A stretch of DNA of 64,000 bases from Silvania hatchlandensis (GTDB lineage Bacteria; Pseudomonadota; Gammaproteobacteria; Enterobacterales; Enterobacteriaceae), in NCBI RefSeq assembly GCF_025564065.1, contig NZ_JAMGZK010000055.1, positions 1 through 64,000 on the forward strand. Reading direction: 5' to 3'. Position 1 is the stretch's first letter, and each line of letters opens with the position of its first letter. The notes beneath the pieces are model-generated. The model was not told the origin of the DNA. It saw only the letters and a list, made by a program, of their open reading frames with translations, and did not search any database. The position numbers were made by a program, and so were the translations under genes. Below are positions 1-9,845 of this stretch, piece by piece.

Positions 1-1
1 T

Positions 2-121
2 TGCCTGGCGGCTGTAGCGCGGTGGTCCCACCTGACCCCATGCCGAACTCAGAAGTGAAACGCCGTAGCGCCGATGGTAGTGTGGGGTCTCCCCATGCGA
101 GAGTAGGGAACTGCCAGGCAT
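2..121 (+). rRNA. rrfD: 5S ribosomal RNA, first copy
   Basis: This 120-nt sequence starts TGCCTGGCGG, ends CTGCCAGGCAT and carries the standard enterobacterial 5S body. It is a structural RNA of the 50S subunit. The 5' and 3' ends pair into helix I. It opens the window, so the 16S and 23S genes of the operon must lie off the left edge. The order 5S, tRNA-Thr, 5S matches the distal end of E. coli rrnD, which is the basis for the symbol. Confidence 0.97.
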
Positions 122-133
122 CAAATTTAGTGT

Positions 134-209
134 GCTGATATGGCTCAGTTGGTAGAGCGCACCCTTGGTAAGGGTGAGGTCCCCAGTTCGACTCTGGGTA
201 TCAGCACCA
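134..209 (+). tRNA. thrV: tRNA-Thr (GGU anticodon)
   Basis: A 76-nt cloverleaf starts GCTGATA and ends TATCAGCACCA, with the CCA encoded. The anticodon stem CACCC/GGGTG frames loop TTGGTAA, so the anticodon is GGT at 167-169 and reads ACC and ACU. The T arm is CCCAG-TTCGACT-CTGGG. It lies between two 5S genes and is processed from the rRNA transcript, as thrV is in E. coli rrnD. Confidence 0.98.
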
Positions 210-245
210 GTTTTTAGGTTAAAGTTCGGCACATAGAAAAGAATT

Positions 246-365
246 TGTCTGGCGGCTGTAGCGCGGTGGTCCCACCTGACCCCATGCCGAACTCAGAAGT
301 GAAACGCCGTAGCGCCGATGGTAGTGTGGGGTCTCCCCATGCGAGAGTAGGGAACTGCCAGACAT
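246..365 (+). rRNA. rrfF: 5S ribosomal RNA, second copy
   Basis: A second 120-nt 5S gene starts TGTCTGGCGG and ends CTGCCAGACAT. It matches the first copy except for one C-to-T change near the 5' end and one matching G-to-A change near the 3' end. These turn a C:G pair of helix I into T:A and keep the helix intact. It corresponds to the extra distal 5S of E. coli rrnD. Confidence 0.97.
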
Positions 366-376
366 CAATTAAGTGA

Positions 377-404
377 AAAGGCCATCCGAAAGGATGGCCT
401 TTTT
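377..404 (+). terminator. rRNA operon terminator
   Basis: The inverted repeat AAAAGGCCATCC-GAAA-GGATGGCCTTTT begins just after the last 5S gene and runs into a T tract. It is a canonical intrinsic terminator for the rRNA operon. Confidence 0.92.
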
Positions 405-430
405 GCGTTTATCCATTACGAAAGCATCGT

Positions 431-456
431 GCCCGGGGCGTGAGACGCCACCGGGC
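431..456 (-). repeat. REP-like hairpin after yhdZ
   Basis: On the minus strand it reads GCCCGGTGGCG, then TCTCA, then CGCCCCGGGC, an imperfect hairpin 9 nt past the yhdZ stop. There is no U tract. The same GCCCGGTG start and the same orientation recur after gltD and after ahr. It resembles enterobacterial REP sequences; family membership needs a genome-wide count. Confidence 0.6.
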
Positions 457-465
457 CGATCAAAC

Positions 466-1224
466 TCAGTGAATGACCTGTGACAAGAATGCGCGCGTAC
501 GTTCTGATTTCGGGTGGGCAAAAAACTCCTCCGGCGGCGCCTGCTCGACGATTTCTCCGCGATCCATAAAGATCACACGGTCCGCTACCGTTCTGGCAAA
601 GCCCATCTCATGCGTTACGCATAGCATGGTCATACCCGACTGCGCCAGCCCAATCATCGTATCAAGTACCTCTTTCACCATCTCTGGATCGAGTGCCGAG
701 GTGGGTTCATCAAACAGCATAATCTTCGGTTTCATACACAGGGAACGTGCGATCGCTACGCGCTGCTGCTGACCACCCGAGATTTGGCCCGGGAATTTGT
801 GCGCATGCTCCGCGATACGCACGCGTTCCAGATAGTGCATGGCCAGCGCCTCGGCTTCTTTTTTTGGCATTTTACGCACCCAGACAGGGGCCAACGTACA
901 GTTCTGTAGCACCGTCAGATGGGGGAACAAATTGAAATGCTGGAAGACCATACCCACTTCCTGGCGGACGCGCTCAACGTTACGAATATCATCGTTCAGT
1001 TCGATGCCATCCACCACAATCCGGCCTTGCTGATGCTCTTCCAGGTGGTTAATACAGCGAATGGTCGTGGATTTACCCGACCCTGAAGGCCCGCACAGAA
1101 CAATGCGTTCTCCTTGCTTCACCTTCAGGTTGATGTCTTTCAGGACGTGAAATTGTCCATACCACTTATTCACGTTATCCAGTGTAATCATCGCGTCAGC
1201 GGGTGTCATAGTTATCTGGCTCAT
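466..1224 (-). CDS. yhdZ: Amino-acid ABC transporter ATP-binding protein YhdZ
   Basis: This 252-residue ATPase energises a polar amino-acid importer of the AapJQMP type at the inner face of the cytoplasmic membrane. Walker [10 protein letters not shown] spans residues 45-53, the Q loop is Q95, the signature ISGGQQQR is near 148-155, Walker B IMLFDEP is at 168-174 and the switch His is H205. A longer frame runs upstream, but the ATG at 1224 gives the E. coli YhdZ length and N terminus; the extension is yhdY coding sequence in another frame. It is the last gene of yhdWXYZ, 10 bp after yhdY. Its exact substrate is unproven. Confidence 0.96.
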   Translation of the reverse strand: MSQITMTPADAMITLDNVNKWYGQFHVLKDINLKVKQGERIVLCGPSGSGKSTTIRCINHLEEHQQGRIVVDGIELNDDIRNVERVRQEVGMVFQHFNLFPHLTVLQNCTLAPVWVRKMPKKEAEALAMHYLERVRIAEHAHKFPGQISGGQQQRVAIARSLCMKPKIMLFDEPTSALDPEMVKEVLDTMIGLAQSGMTMLCVTHEMGFARTVADRVIFMDRGEIVEQAPPEEFFAHPKSERTRAFLSQVIH

Positions 1225-1231
1225 AAATTCC

Positions 1232-2335
1232 TCAATGCGGTGAACGCCCGGTGTTAAAGCGCTTTTCCAGATGCTGGCTATAGCGCGACATGCTAAAACA
1301 GAAAATCCAGTAGATAAGTGCAGCAAAAACATAGCCTTCTGTCGACATGCCCAGCCATGCTGGGTCGACGGTAGCCTGTTGCACGCTACTGAAGAGATCG
1401 AATAATCCAATGATAATGACCAGACTGGTGTCTTTGAACAACGCGATAATGGTGTTAACCAGGCCGGGGATCACCAGCTTCAGCGCCTGCGGCAGGATCA
1501 CTAACCCCTGCGTTTTCCAGTAGCCCAACGCCAGCGATTCCGCTGCTTCATACTGACCTTTTGGCAGCGCCTGCAATCCTCCCCGAACCACTTCCGCGAC
1601 ATAGGCCGACTGGAACAGAATGACGCCGACCAGGGCGCGGAGCAGTTTGTCGATGGTCGTGCCTTCCGCCATAAAAAGCGGCAGCATCACGGATGACATA
1701 AACAGCACGGTGATCAGCGGTACGCCACGCCAGAACTCAATGAAAATAACGGACAGGACGCGTACGACCGGCATCGTGGAGCGGCGACCCAATGCCAGCA
1801 AAATGCCCAGCGGTAATGCACCGGCAATTCCCACAGAGGCAATAATCAGTGTCAGCGTCAGACCGCCCCACTGGCGGGTTTCGACGTGAGTGAGCCCGAG
1901 CGATCCGCCATACAGCAGCCACCAGACGATAACAGGATAAAGCACCGCCCAGCAGGCAATGTATCGCCCGCGACGCGGCAGTTTGCTCCAGAACATCGGG
2001 ATGATGGAGAGCATTCCGACGATCAGCGCAACATTGATGCGCCAGCGCTGATCGTGAGGATAGAGCCCATACATAAACTGGCCAAAACGTTGGTGGATAA
2101 AGACCCAGCAGGCGCCCTCTTTAGTGCAGTCGGCTCGTGTTGTACCGACCCAGTTAGCCTGCAAAAAGGCCCAGTTCAGCAGCGGTGGGATCAGTTCCCA
2201 CATCAGCCAAAAGCACACCAACGTAAGCAGGGTATTGCTCCAGCTGGAGAACAGATTCTTACGCGCCCATGTGATGATGCGTCCGTTACCGGTCCTGCCC
2301 GGAGACGCGGGGTGAGACAATACAGCTTTTGTCAT
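1232..2335 (-). CDS. yhdY: Amino-acid ABC transporter permease YhdY
   Basis: A 367-residue inner-membrane permease of the HisM/AapM type and one half of the predicted heteromeric channel with YhdX. Hydrophobic segments run through the protein. The EAA coupling loop is visible as the stretch [10 protein letters not shown] followed by VILPQAL near the C terminus. Two ATG codons stand in tandem at 2338 and 2335. The second has better spacing from the AAGGAG ribosome site and matches E. coli MTK, so it was chosen. It sits 9 bp after yhdX. Confidence 0.95.
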   Translation of the reverse strand: MTKAVLSHPASPGRTGNGRIITWARKNLFSSWSNTLLTLVCFWLMWELIPPLLNWAFLQANWVGTTRADCTKEGACWVFIHQRFGQFMYGLYPHDQRWRINVALIVGMLSIIPMFWSKLPRRGRYIACWAVLYPVIVWWLLYGGSLGLTHVETRQWGGLTLTLIIASVGIAGALPLGILLALGRRSTMPVVRVLSVIFIEFWRGVPLITVLFMSSVMLPLFMAEGTTIDKLLRALVGVILFQSAYVAEVVRGGLQALPKGQYEAAESLALGYWKTQGLVILPQALKLVIPGLVNTIIALFKDTSLVIIIGLFDLFSSVQQATVDPAWLGMSTEGYVFAALIYWIFCFSMSRYSQHLEKRFNTGRSPH

Positions 2336-2344
2336 CATGGCTCC

Positions 2345-3526
2345 TTAGCGTTCAACCAGTGCGATGCGGCGGTTATAGATATTCATCAGCAGAGAAATGG
2401 TCAGACTGATGATCAGATAAACCGACATGGTGATGGCAATGGTTTCGATGGCCTGTCCGGTTTGGTTGAGTACGGTCCCGGCAAAGAGCGAAACCATATC
2501 GGGATAGCCAATGGCCGCTGCCAAAGACGAGTTTTTCACGATATTTAGATACTGACTGGTCAGCGGGGGGATGATGACCCGCAGTGCCTGAGGCAGGATC
2601 ACCTGGCGCAGGGTGACCGGGTTTGGCAGTCCGAGTGAACGAGCGGCTTCATGCTGACCATAGGGAACCGCCTGAATACCGGAGCGGATAATTTCTGCGA
2701 TAAAGGCAGAGGTGTAGATCGAGAGCGCCAGGGTCAGCGCGGCAAGCTCCGGGATCAGGACCATGCCGCCGCGGAAGTTAAACCCCTGCAGCTGAGGAAC
2801 ATCCCAGTGCAGCGCTGGACCAAAAATGACATGCGCCAGCCACGGCAGGATCGCCAGCAGAATGAGAGTGACAGGCCATGTGCGTCGCAATTGCCCGGTT
2901 TTCATCTGCAGGTTACGGTTAAAACGGAACAGCGCGACTGATATTCCCGCCACACACACCAGCGCCACGAGCAGCGCCAGCATTCCTTCTGCGAACTGCG
3001 GGGCCGGGATATACAAACCACGATTGCTTAAAAAAGCCAGATCGAAGGCATCAACCGCCTGGCGTGGACCTGGCAGGTTACGCAGCACGGCGAAATACCA
3101 GAAAAAGATCTGCAGCAGCGGGGGGATATTACGAAAGGTCTCAATATAAACGGTGGACAGTTTGCGCAGCAGCCAGTTATCAGACAGCCTCGCGAGCCCG
3201 AGAAAAAAACCTAACAGGGAAGCAAAAACGATACACAGCGCTGACACCAGTAGGGTATTCATCAGGCCGACCAGGAATACGCGGCCGTAGGTGTCACCTT
3301 CGCTGTAATCAATTAAATGTTGAACAATGCCAAAGCCCGCGCTGCGGTCAAGAAAAGCAAAGCCCGAAGTAATGCCCCGCGTGCTCAGGTTGGTAACAGT
3401 GTTATGGAATAAATAGATCGCGACGGCCAGCACGGCGAGAATAGCGAGGATCTGAAACAGCCAGGCGCGAACCGCAGGGTTAGAAAAGGAGAAGGCTCCT
3501 TTTAGTGCTAAGCGGCGATGGGACAT
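2345..3526 (-). CDS. yhdX: Amino-acid ABC transporter permease YhdX
   Basis: A 393-residue integral membrane permease of the AapQ type, the same length as E. coli YhdX. The coupling loop reads HEAARSLGLPN then VILPQALRVIIPP. A large loop between early membrane segments is typical of Aap-type permeases. It follows the binding-protein gene yhdW after a 66-bp gap that holds a strong hairpin. That arrangement usually lets the binding protein be made in excess over the membrane parts. Confidence 0.96.
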   Translation of the reverse strand: MSHRRLALKGAFSFSNPAVRAWLFQILAILAVLAVAIYLFHNTVTNLSTRGITSGFAFLDRSAGFGIVQHLIDYSEGDTYGRVFLVGLMNTLLVSALCIVFASLLGFFLGLARLSDNWLLRKLSTVYIETFRNIPPLLQIFFWYFAVLRNLPGPRQAVDAFDLAFLSNRGLYIPAPQFAEGMLALLVALVCVAGISVALFRFNRNLQMKTGQLRRTWPVTLILLAILPWLAHVIFGPALHWDVPQLQGFNFRGGMVLIPELAALTLALSIYTSAFIAEIIRSGIQAVPYGQHEAARSLGLPNPVTLRQVILPQALRVIIPPLTSQYLNIVKNSSLAAAIGYPDMVSLFAGTVLNQTGQAIETIAITMSVYLIISLTISLLMNIYNRRIALVER

Positions 3527-3555
3527 AAAAACCTCGGGTAACCATGACTCTGATG

Positions 3556-3577
3556 GGGCACTGCACTGGCAGTGCCC
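3556..3577 (-). other. Intercistronic hairpin between yhdW and yhdX
   Basis: A perfect 9-bp stem GGGCACTGC/GCAGTGCCC with a 4-nt loop lies in the yhdW-yhdX gap. It has no following U tract, so it is more likely an mRNA-stability or processing hairpin than a full terminator. This would fit higher expression of the binding protein (inference). Confidence 0.6.
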
Positions 3578-3592
3578 GTTACAGCAAAATAC

Positions 3593-4618
3593 TTATCGCA
3601 CTGGCGGTGCGTACTGAATGCCGCCGTTGTTCCAGAGGTTGTTCTGGCCACGTTTAATCTTCAACGCGCTCTCGGAACCCACGTTGCGCTCGAAGATTTC
3701 AGCGTAATTACCCACTTTTTTAATGATGTTGTACGCCCATTTGTTATCAAGCTTCAGATCTTTGCCGTAATCACCCTCTTTACCCAGCAGATGCGCCATG
3801 TCTGGCGTTGATGGGTTAGCGGCTTTCTCATCTACGTTTTTCGAGTTAATGCCCATCTCTTCGGCGTTGAGCATGGCGAACAGAGTCCAGCGAACTACGG
3901 AGTTCCATTCGTCATCCCCGCGACGCACTACCGGGCCTAAAGGCTCTTTGGAGATCACTTCAGGTAGTACCAGCCATTCCGCAGGATTACTCAGCTTGAT
4001 GCGCAGGGCATACAGCTGAGACTGATCCGACGCCAGCGTATCGCAGCGGCCAGACTCCAGGGCTTTGGCGGATTCATCGGAGCGGTCGAAGGTGACCGGC
4101 GTGTATTTCATATTGTTGGCTTTGAAGTAATCCGCCACGTTCAGTTCAGTGTCGGTCCCTGCCTGGATACAGACGGTCGCGCCATCCAGCTCTTTCGCGC
4201 TCTTCAGGCCGGCTTTATTGTGCGTCAGGAAGCCGATGCCGTCGTAATAGGTCACCCCGGTAAAGGACATGCCCATTCCGGTATCGCGTGAGGAGGTCCA
4301 GGTAGTATTACGTGAAAGCAGATCTACTTCGCCGGATTGCAATGCGGTGAAGCGCTCTTTTGCGGTCAGCGGTGTATATTTAACTTTGGTGTCATCGCCT
4401 AATACGGCTGCGGCCACGCCACGACAGATATCCACATCAATACCCGAGAATTTACCGCTGGCATCAGCGTAAGAGAAACCCGGCAACCCATCACTGATCC
4501 CACACTGCACAAAGCCCTTCTTCTTTACGGCATCCAGCGTTGCACCCGCCTGAGCCTGACTGGCAATCGCAAGCAGCACACTTGCAGCGGCCAGGCTGGC
4601 CATCATCATCTTTTTCAT
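3593..4618 (-). CDS. yhdW: Amino-acid ABC transporter periplasmic binding protein YhdW
   Basis: A 341-residue periplasmic solute-binding protein of the AapJ (SBP family 3) type. The N terminus MKKMMMASLAAASVLLAIASQAQA is a Sec signal peptide cleaved before GATLDAV. The core begins VQCGISDGLPGFSYADASG. It delivers amino acids to YhdXY. It is the first gene of the operon. An excellent sigma-54 type promoter lies about 90-105 bp upstream of the ATG, which suggests induction under nitrogen limitation. Confidence 0.96.
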   Translation of the reverse strand: MKKMMMASLAAASVLLAIASQAQAGATLDAVKKKGFVQCGISDGLPGFSYADASGKFSGIDVDICRGVAAAVLGDDTKVKYTPLTAKERFTALQSGEVDLLSRNTTWTSSRDTGMGMSFTGVTYYDGIGFLTHNKAGLKSAKELDGATVCIQAGTDTELNVADYFKANNMKYTPVTFDRSDESAKALESGRCDTLASDQSQLYALRIKLSNPAEWLVLPEVISKEPLGPVVRRGDDEWNSVVRWTLFAMLNAEEMGINSKNVDEKAANPSTPDMAHLLGKEGDYGKDLKLDNKWAYNIIKKVGNYAEIFERNVGSESALKIKRGQNNLWNNGGIQYAPPVR

Positions 4619-4706
4619 AATGCATCCTGTGTGGCGAAAATTATCGTTATAGTGAAGCGTCTTATAAACGCTTTAACCTGTCTGTGGCTGTGGCCGACGT
4701 TAATAA

Positions 4707-4722
4707 AGCAAACGTGATGCCA
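4707..4722 (-). promoter_or_regulatory. Sigma-54 promoter of yhdWXYZ
   Basis: The minus strand reads TGGCATCACGTTTGCT. GG at 4721-4720 and GC at 4709-4708 are exactly 10 nt apart, the invariant -24/-12 spacing of RpoN promoters (consensus TGGCAC-N5-TTGC). Transcription would start near 4696, about 78 nt before the yhdW start codon. E. coli yhdW is known as a nitrogen-limitation gene. Confidence 0.8.
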
Positions 4723-4795
4723 GCTTTTGCATTAAACGTAATAAGCGATTACGCAACGCGTAAAGCAGAGTGTAGACAGGGATAATTAAATCGAG

Positions 4796-4855
4796 CGCCC
4801 TGAAATGGTGCGAAATTACAACCTGTGCCACAAATCAGAGCGAAAGTCTGGTGCA
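4796..4855 (-). promoter_or_regulatory. Candidate tandem NtrC sites upstream of yhdW; rest of the gap
   Basis: Two sites with a strong GGTGC half and a degenerate partner lie at 4796-4812 and 4839-4855 (NtrC consensus TGCACC-N5-GGTGCA). Their centres are 43 bp apart, about four helical turns, and lie roughly 108 and 151 bp upstream of the predicted start, a typical enhancer position. The whole 4619-5006 gap holds no gene that I can support. Confidence 0.45.
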
Positions 4856-5006
4856 GTGAACGTGAAATGAAAGAGCGTGTTTCTGGCATTAATAACAGGA
4901 AGGAGGGCATTGCATCTATGCTGTGAGCCAGCGCAGATTTATTTATTAACCTAAATTTTTGGCGGGATGTTTATTTTATCTTGCGGGAATAAGGTCTGAA
5001 GAGAAA

Positions 5007-5033
5007 GCAAAAGCGCGGAACGATCCGCGCTTT
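5007..5033 (-). terminator. yhdV terminator
   Basis: The stem AAAGCGCGGA-TCGT-TCCGCGCTTT on the minus strand lies 6 bp after the yhdV stop and continues into TTTTGC. It is a rho-independent terminator. Confidence 0.85.
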
Positions 5034-5038
5034 CTGGA

Positions 5039-5260
5039 TTACTTAGACACGGCGATGATACCCAGCGTCAGGCCTGCAATGGCCGCTGCACCGCCTGCTA
5101 TCGCGCCGGCTGTTTCCCAGTTATCCTGAGTGGTCCCTTTCATACAGGTATTGGTGTGAACCAGGCGACCCTGATCGTCGTAAACCGGGACACACGGAGA
5201 ATCATGCGCGCAACCCGCAAGGAGTGCGGCAAGCAGAGCAACTGAAATTAATCTTTTCAT
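5039..5260 (-). CDS. yhdV: Small predicted lipoprotein YhdV
   Basis: A 73-residue protein, the same length as E. coli YhdV. The signal peptide ends in lipobox LLAGC with Cys17 as the lipidated residue. After a short polar part with two more cysteines there is a C-terminal hydrophobic Gly/Ala segment (GAIAGGAAAIAGLTLGIIAV). Asp is absent at the +2 position (the residue is Ala), so outer-membrane sorting is expected. Function is unknown. It has its own terminator and lies between the yhdW control region and acrF. Confidence 0.9.
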   Translation of the reverse strand: MKRLISVALLAALLAGCAHDSPCVPVYDDQGRLVHTNTCMKGTTQDNWETAGAIAGGAAAIAGLTLGIIAVSK

Positions 5261-5551
5261 GGTGTTACCTCAAAATGAAATCTTACTTCGCGATATCGCC
5301 AGCAAGGTCTTACGCAAAGCAGGTGGCTATTTTACCACCTGTTCAAAAAGGCGATGAAGAGTGAATAATCTCAAATTATTTTGATTGTAAAAATCATGGA
5401 GAAAACGATATCGACTGGATTAAATAATGGAGAAAGTGGGGAGAGAGGCGGGCAAAAATCTCATTCTTATACCGATACATAAACAATTAATTGTTGTGCT
5501 AATTAATAAGTAAAATAAATGGTTGGTGCTCTTCGCCTGTTTATTCACTAA
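5261..5551. other. Intergenic region between acrF and yhdV
   Basis: This AT-rich stretch contains the yhdV upstream region. A 7-bp hairpin (CAGGTGG/CCACCTG, 5320-5341) lies in the presumed yhdV leader. I see no gene and no convincing -35/-10 pair. Confidence 0.5.
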
Positions 5552-5576
5552 AGAAAAGGCGCCGGGTGGCGCCTTT
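5552..5576 (-). terminator. acrEF terminator
   Basis: AAAGGCGCC-ACCC-GGCGCCTTT on the minus strand is followed by TCTTT and lies 5 bp after the acrF stop codon. It is an intrinsic terminator of the acrEF transcript. Confidence 0.9.
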
Positions 5577-5581
5577 AACTA

Positions 5582-8500
5582 TTACTGTTCGCTATGACGC
5601 GTAAAGCGTCTTCGCACCACCACAAAGAAGACCGGCACAAAGAATATTGCCAGCAGGGTTGCCGAAAGCATACCGCCCATCACCCCGGTGCCCACGGCGT
5701 TTTGCGCGCCGCTGCCTGCACCATGGCTAATGACCAGCGGCATCACCCCCAGTATAAACGCCAGCGAGGTCATCAGGATGGGACGAAGTCGCATGCGGGA
5801 GGCTTCCAGCGTGGCTTCAATAATCCCTTTGCCCTCCTTATCCATCAGATCCTTGGCAAATTCGACGATCAGAATGGCGTTCTTTGCCGACAGGCCGATG
5901 GTGGTGAGCAGGCCAACCTGGAAATAGACATCGTTGTTTAAGCCACGCAAGGAGGCCGCGAGCAGGGCACCAATGACCCCGAGCGGCACCACCAGCATCA
6001 CCGAGAACGGTATCGACCAGCTCTCATACAGTGCCGCCAGGCACAGGAACACCACCACCAGTGAGATGGCGTACAGGGCAGGTGCCTGGTTGCCTGACAA
6101 ACGCTCCTGATAGGACATTCCCGTCCAGTCGTAACCGATACCGTTAGGCAGTTTAGCCGCCAGCTGTTCCATTAAGACCATCGCTTCACCGGTACTTTTA
6201 CCCGGTGCCGCTTCGCCCAGAATCTCCATCGACGGGCTGCCGTTGTAGCGTTCGAGTCGCGGTGAACCATAGATCCAGTGCGACTGGCTAAACGCGGAGA
6301 GAGGCACCATCGAGCCGTTGGCGCTGCGCACAAACAGGCGATTAATATCTTCCGGCAACATGCGGAAAGGCGCGTCAGCCTGGACATACACTTTCTTCAC
6401 CCGACCGCGATCGATGTAGTCGTTCACGTAGGTGCCACCGAGGGCGGTGGAGATGGTCTGGTTAATGTCCGACACGCTGACGCCCAGCGCCTGCGCTTTC
6501 TCCTGATCGACATCCAGCTTGAACTGAGGCGTATCTTCCAGCCCGTTTGGCCGCACGCGCACCAGCAGGTCCGGGTGCTGTTTGATCATGCCCAGCAGCT
6601 GGTTTCGGGCCTGCGTCAGCGAGGAATGTCCCAGATTAGCCTGATCAATCAATTCAAAATCGAAACCTGTTGCGGTGCCAAGCTCAATAATGGCCGGCAG
6701 GTTAAACGGGAACACCAGTCCGTCCTTGATCTGGCTAAAGGCCCGCGTTGCCCGGCTGACAATCGCACCGACGCTGTTGACCTCACCGGAACGCGCCTCC
6801 CAGGGCTTAAGGCTGATAAAGGCTATCCCTGAATTCTGCCCCTGGCCGCTAAAGCTAAAGCCGTTAACGGTAAAGACCGACGCCACGTTAGCCTTCTCGT
6901 TGTTCAGATAGTAGTGCTCAACCTGATCCAACACCTGCTGTGTGCGGGTCTGTGTCGCACCAGCCGGGAGTTGCACCATCGTCATAAACACGCCCTGGTC
7001 CTCTTCCGGCAGGAACGAGGTCGGCAGGCGCATAAAGAGCACCGTCATGCCGCCGACAATGACGATGTACACCACCAGATAGCGTCCCGTTTTACGCAAA
7101 ATATGGCTGACGCTGTTGCTGTAGTGCGCCACGCTTTTGTCGAACAGGGTATTGAACCAGCCGAAGAATCCACCTTTTTTCTCATGATGCTCGCTGGGGG
7201 CCTTGAGCAGGGTGGCGCACAGCGCCGGAGTCAGGATCAGCGCCACCAGTACAGAAAGCGCCATCGCTGAGACGATAGTCAAGGAGAACTGACGATAAAT
7301 CGCCCCGGTGGAGCCACCGAAGAAGGCCATCGGGATAAACACCGCCGACAGCACCATGGCGATACCGACCAGCGCCCCCTGAATCTGCTCCATCGATTTC
7401 TGCGTCGCCTCTTTTGGCGGCAGCTTGTCCTCGACCATCACTCGCTCGACGTTCTCCACCACCACGATGGCGTCATCCACCAGCAGGCCTATCGCCAGTA
7501 CCATCCCAAACATGGTGAGCGTGTTAATGGAGAAGCCAAAGGCCGCCAGCACCGCAAATGTCCCCAGCAACACCACCGGCACGGCAATGGTCGGGATCAG
7601 CGTGGCGCGCAGGTTCTGCAGGAACAGGTACATGACGAGGAAGACCAGGATGATGGCTTCAAACAGCGTCTTCACCACTTCATGGATGGAGATCTTCACA
7701 AACGGCGTGGTGTCATACGGATAGACTACCTTCAGCCCCTGCGGGAAAAACGCCTGCAGCTGTGCCAGCTTGGTTTTGATCGCCGCCGCGGTATCCAGCG
7801 CATTGGCACCGGTTGCCAGCTTGATCCCCAGCCCGGTCGCCGCCTGACCATTGATTTTGGTGACCATATTGTAGTTCTCGCCGCCGGGCGCAATCCGGGC
7901 CACATCTTTCAGATGCACCATCGACCCGTCCTGATTCACCTTCAGGGTGATGTTGCCAAACTCTTCAGCCGTTTTCAGTCGCGTCTGGGCGATGATTGAG
8001 GCGTTAAGCTGCTGGCCCGGTACGGACGGCGTACCGCCGAGCTGGCCTGCGGCGATTTGGTTGTTCTGGGCTTTGAGCTGATTAATCACGTCCAGCGGGG
8101 TCAGCTGATAGGCATTGAGCGCATTCGCATCCAGCCAGATGCGCATCGCATACTGGGCACCAAACAACTGCACATCGCCCACCCCAGAGGTGCGGCTGAT
8201 CGAATCTTTGACGTTAGAGGCGACATAGTCAGAGATATCATCCTGGGTCAGGTCTTTGTTATCTGAAACAAAGCCCGCCACCAGCAGGAAGCTGCTGCTC
8301 GACTTCTCTACGCCAATCCCTTGCTGCTGCACTTCCTGCGGCAGCAGCGGCATTGCCAGCTGCAGTTTATTCTGCACCTGTACCTGGGCAATATCCGGGT
8401 CAGTGCCCGACTCGAAGGTCAGGGTAATGGTCACGCTGCCCGCCGAATCGCTGGTGGACGACATGTACATCAGGTTATCGATACCGTTCATGTTCTGCTC

Positions 8501-8695
8501 GATCACCTGCGTCACCGTATCTTGCACGGTTTGCGCATCTGCCCCGGGGTAGGTGGCGGAGATAGCAACCGCCGGCGGTGCAATGGTGGGGTACTGGGCA
8601 ACCGGGAGTTTCAGGATCGCCAGCCCACCCGCAATCATCAGAATGATGGCGAGCACCCAGGCAAAGACTGGGCGCTGGATAAAGAAGTTAGCCAT
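5582..8695 (-). CDS. acrF: RND multidrug efflux transporter AcrF
   Basis: A 1037-residue inner-membrane proton/drug antiporter of the HAE1 RND family. It normally works with adaptor AcrE and outer-membrane TolC to export drugs, dyes and detergents. The start [16 protein letters not shown] is the canonical AcrB-type first helix. The proton-relay motif [17 protein letters not shown] lies in the fourth membrane helix (two Asp near 407-408), and the partner Lys is in [17 protein letters not shown] near 940. The length lies within the AcrB/AcrF range. It follows acrE after 10 bp. Naming AcrF rather than AcrB or AcrD rests on context (acrE, acrS, between yhdV and the fis region). Confidence 0.95.
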   Translation of the reverse strand: MANFFIQRPVFAWVLAIILMIAGGLAILKLPVAQYPTIAPPAVAISATYPGADAQTVQDTVTQVIEQNMNGIDNLMYMSSTSDSAGSVTITLTFESGTDPDIAQVQVQNKLQLAMPLLPQEVQQQGIGVEKSSSSFLLVAGFVSDNKDLTQDDISDYVASNVKDSISRTSGVGDVQLFGAQYAMRIWLDANALNAYQLTPLDVINQLKAQNNQIAAGQLGGTPSVPGQQLNASIIAQTRLKTAEEFGNITLKVNQDGSMVHLKDVARIAPGGENYNMVTKINGQAATGLGIKLATGANALDTAAAIKTKLAQLQAFFPQGLKVVYPYDTTPFVKISIHEVVKTLFEAIILVFLVMYLFLQNLRATLIPTIAVPVVLLGTFAVLAAFGFSINTLTMFGMVLAIGLLVDDAIVVVENVERVMVEDKLPPKEATQKSMEQIQGALVGIAMVLSAVFIPMAFFGGSTGAIYRQFSLTIVSAMALSVLVALILTPALCATLLKAPSEHHEKKGGFFGWFNTLFDKSVAHYSNSVSHILRKTGRYLVVYIVIVGGMTVLFMRLPTSFLPEEDQGVFMTMVQLPAGATQTRTQQVLDQVEHYYLNNEKANVASVFTVNGFSFSGQGQNSGIAFISLKPWEARSGEVNSVGAIVSRATRAFSQIKDGLVFPFNLPAIIELGTATGFDFELIDQANLGHSSLTQARNQLLGMIKQHPDLLVRVRPNGLEDTPQFKLDVDQEKAQALGVSVSDINQTISTALGGTYVNDYIDRGRVKKVYVQADAPFRMLPEDINRLFVRSANGSMVPLSAFSQSHWIYGSPRLERYNGSPSMEILGEAAPGKSTGEAMVLMEQLAAKLPNGIGYDWTGMSYQERLSGNQAPALYAISLVVVFLCLAALYESWSIPFSVMLVVPLGVIGALLAASLRGLNNDVYFQVGLLTTIGLSAKNAILIVEFAKDLMDKEGKGIIEATLEASRMRLRPILMTSLAFILGVMPLVISHGAGSGAQNAVGTGVMGGMLSATLLAIFFVPVFFVVVRRRFTRHSEQ

Positions 8696-8705
8696 ACTCT
8701 GTTCC

Positions 8706-9845
8706 TTATCCGGCTTTCTGTGCAGTGGTGTCGGGTGTGGCCACGACCGTCACGCCAGGATGGATTTTTTGTAGCCCGCTGATGATGACCCGGTCACCAT
8801 CCTGCAGTCCGTCATCGATCAGCCATTGATCGCCGACGGCCTGTGTTGCCACTACGCTTCGCGCTTCGACCTGATTTTGCGCATTCACCACCATTACGCT
8901 GGCTTCGCCACGCGGCGTTCGCGTGACGCCCTGCTGGGGCACCAGGATCGCTTTAGGCTGGATACCTTCATCAATGCGCGCCCGCACAAACATGCCGGGC
9001 AGCAGGATATGCCGGGGGTTAGGGAAGATTGCCCGTAGGGTAATCGAACCGGTACTTTCATCGACCGTCACATCGGAGAATTGCAGTGAGCCTTTGAGCG
9101 GGTAGGGCTGACCATTTTCCATCAGCAGCTGCACGGAGCGGGCATCTTCACCCGTTTGCAGGCTGGACTGCTTGAGGCGCATAAAATCATTGCTGGATTG
9201 CGTGACATCGACATACATCGGATCCAGCTGCTGCACCGTGGCCAGCGCGGAGGCCTGACCGTTGGCGACCAGCGCGCCTTCTGTGATGCTGGATTTACCG
9301 ATACGTCCGCTGATAGGCGAGGTGACTTTGGTGTACGCAAGATTAATGCGTGCGCTCTCTACGCTCGCTTTGGCGGCCATTACGCTGGCATCTGCCTGTC
9401 GGGCGTCGGCTACCGACTGATCGTATTCCTGTTTGCTGACGTACTGGGTGCCGACCAGCGGCAGATAGCGCTTGACGGTCAGATGGGCAATATTCGCTGC
9501 TGCCTGCGCTTTGGCTAACTCGCCTGACGCACTGTCAAATGCGGCCTGATAGGTGGCCGGATCGATCTGGTACAGCGAATCGCCTGCTTTTATATCGCTG
9601 CCTTCCTGAAAATTGCGCTTAAGCACAATACCGTTCACCTGCGGGCGAACCTCGGCGACGCGAAAGGCATCTGTCCTGCCCGGCAGTTCGGTGGTCACCG
9701 TCAGTGGTGCACTTTTCACTACATGCACGGTAACCTGCGGTGACGGTGGTTGCTGTACCTGTCCGCCGTTATTATCACAACCCACGAGCAATGCGGCACC
9801 GATGATAAAACCGGATAAGGGTAAAAATCTGAAATGAAGCGTCAT
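8706..9845 (-). CDS. acrE: RND efflux periplasmic adaptor AcrE
   Basis: A 379-residue membrane-fusion lipoprotein that links AcrF to TolC. The signal peptide ends in lipobox ALLVGC with Cys23 lipidated. The lipoyl-like half [21 protein letters not shown] and the paired half [18 protein letters not shown] flank an alpha-helical hairpin. The frame opens 13 codons earlier, but the ATG at 9845 follows GAAGGAATAGTC with good spacing and aligns with E. coli AcrE, so it was chosen. It is the first gene of the acrEF operon, divergent from acrS. Confidence 0.94.
   Translation of the reverse strand: MTLHFRFLPLSGFIIGAALLVGCDNNGGQVQQPPSPQVTVHVVKSAPLTVTTELPGRTDAFRVAEVRPQVNGIVLKRNFQEGSDIKAGDSLYQIDPATYQAAFDSASGELAKAQAAANIAHLTVKRYLPLVGTQYVSKQEYDQSVADARQADASVMAAKASVESARINLAYTKVTSPISGRIGKSSITEGALVANGQASALATVQQLDPMYVDVTQSSNDFMRLKQSSLQTGEDARSVQLLMENGQPYPLKGSLQFSDVTVDESTGSITLRAIFPNPRHILLPGMFVRARIDEGIQPKAILVPQQGVTRTPRGEASVMVVNAQNQVEARSVVATQAVGDQWLIDDGLQDGDRVIISGLQKIHPGVTVVATPDTTAQKAG

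Noticed and set aside
134..209. tRNA gene as an integration site
   Set aside because: The tRNA is flanked by intact 5S genes, with no integrase, direct repeat or foreign cargo nearby.
1886..2548. A 220-codon plus-strand frame over yhdY
   Set aside because: It is antisense to conserved permease codons, with no ribosome site and no recognisable domain.
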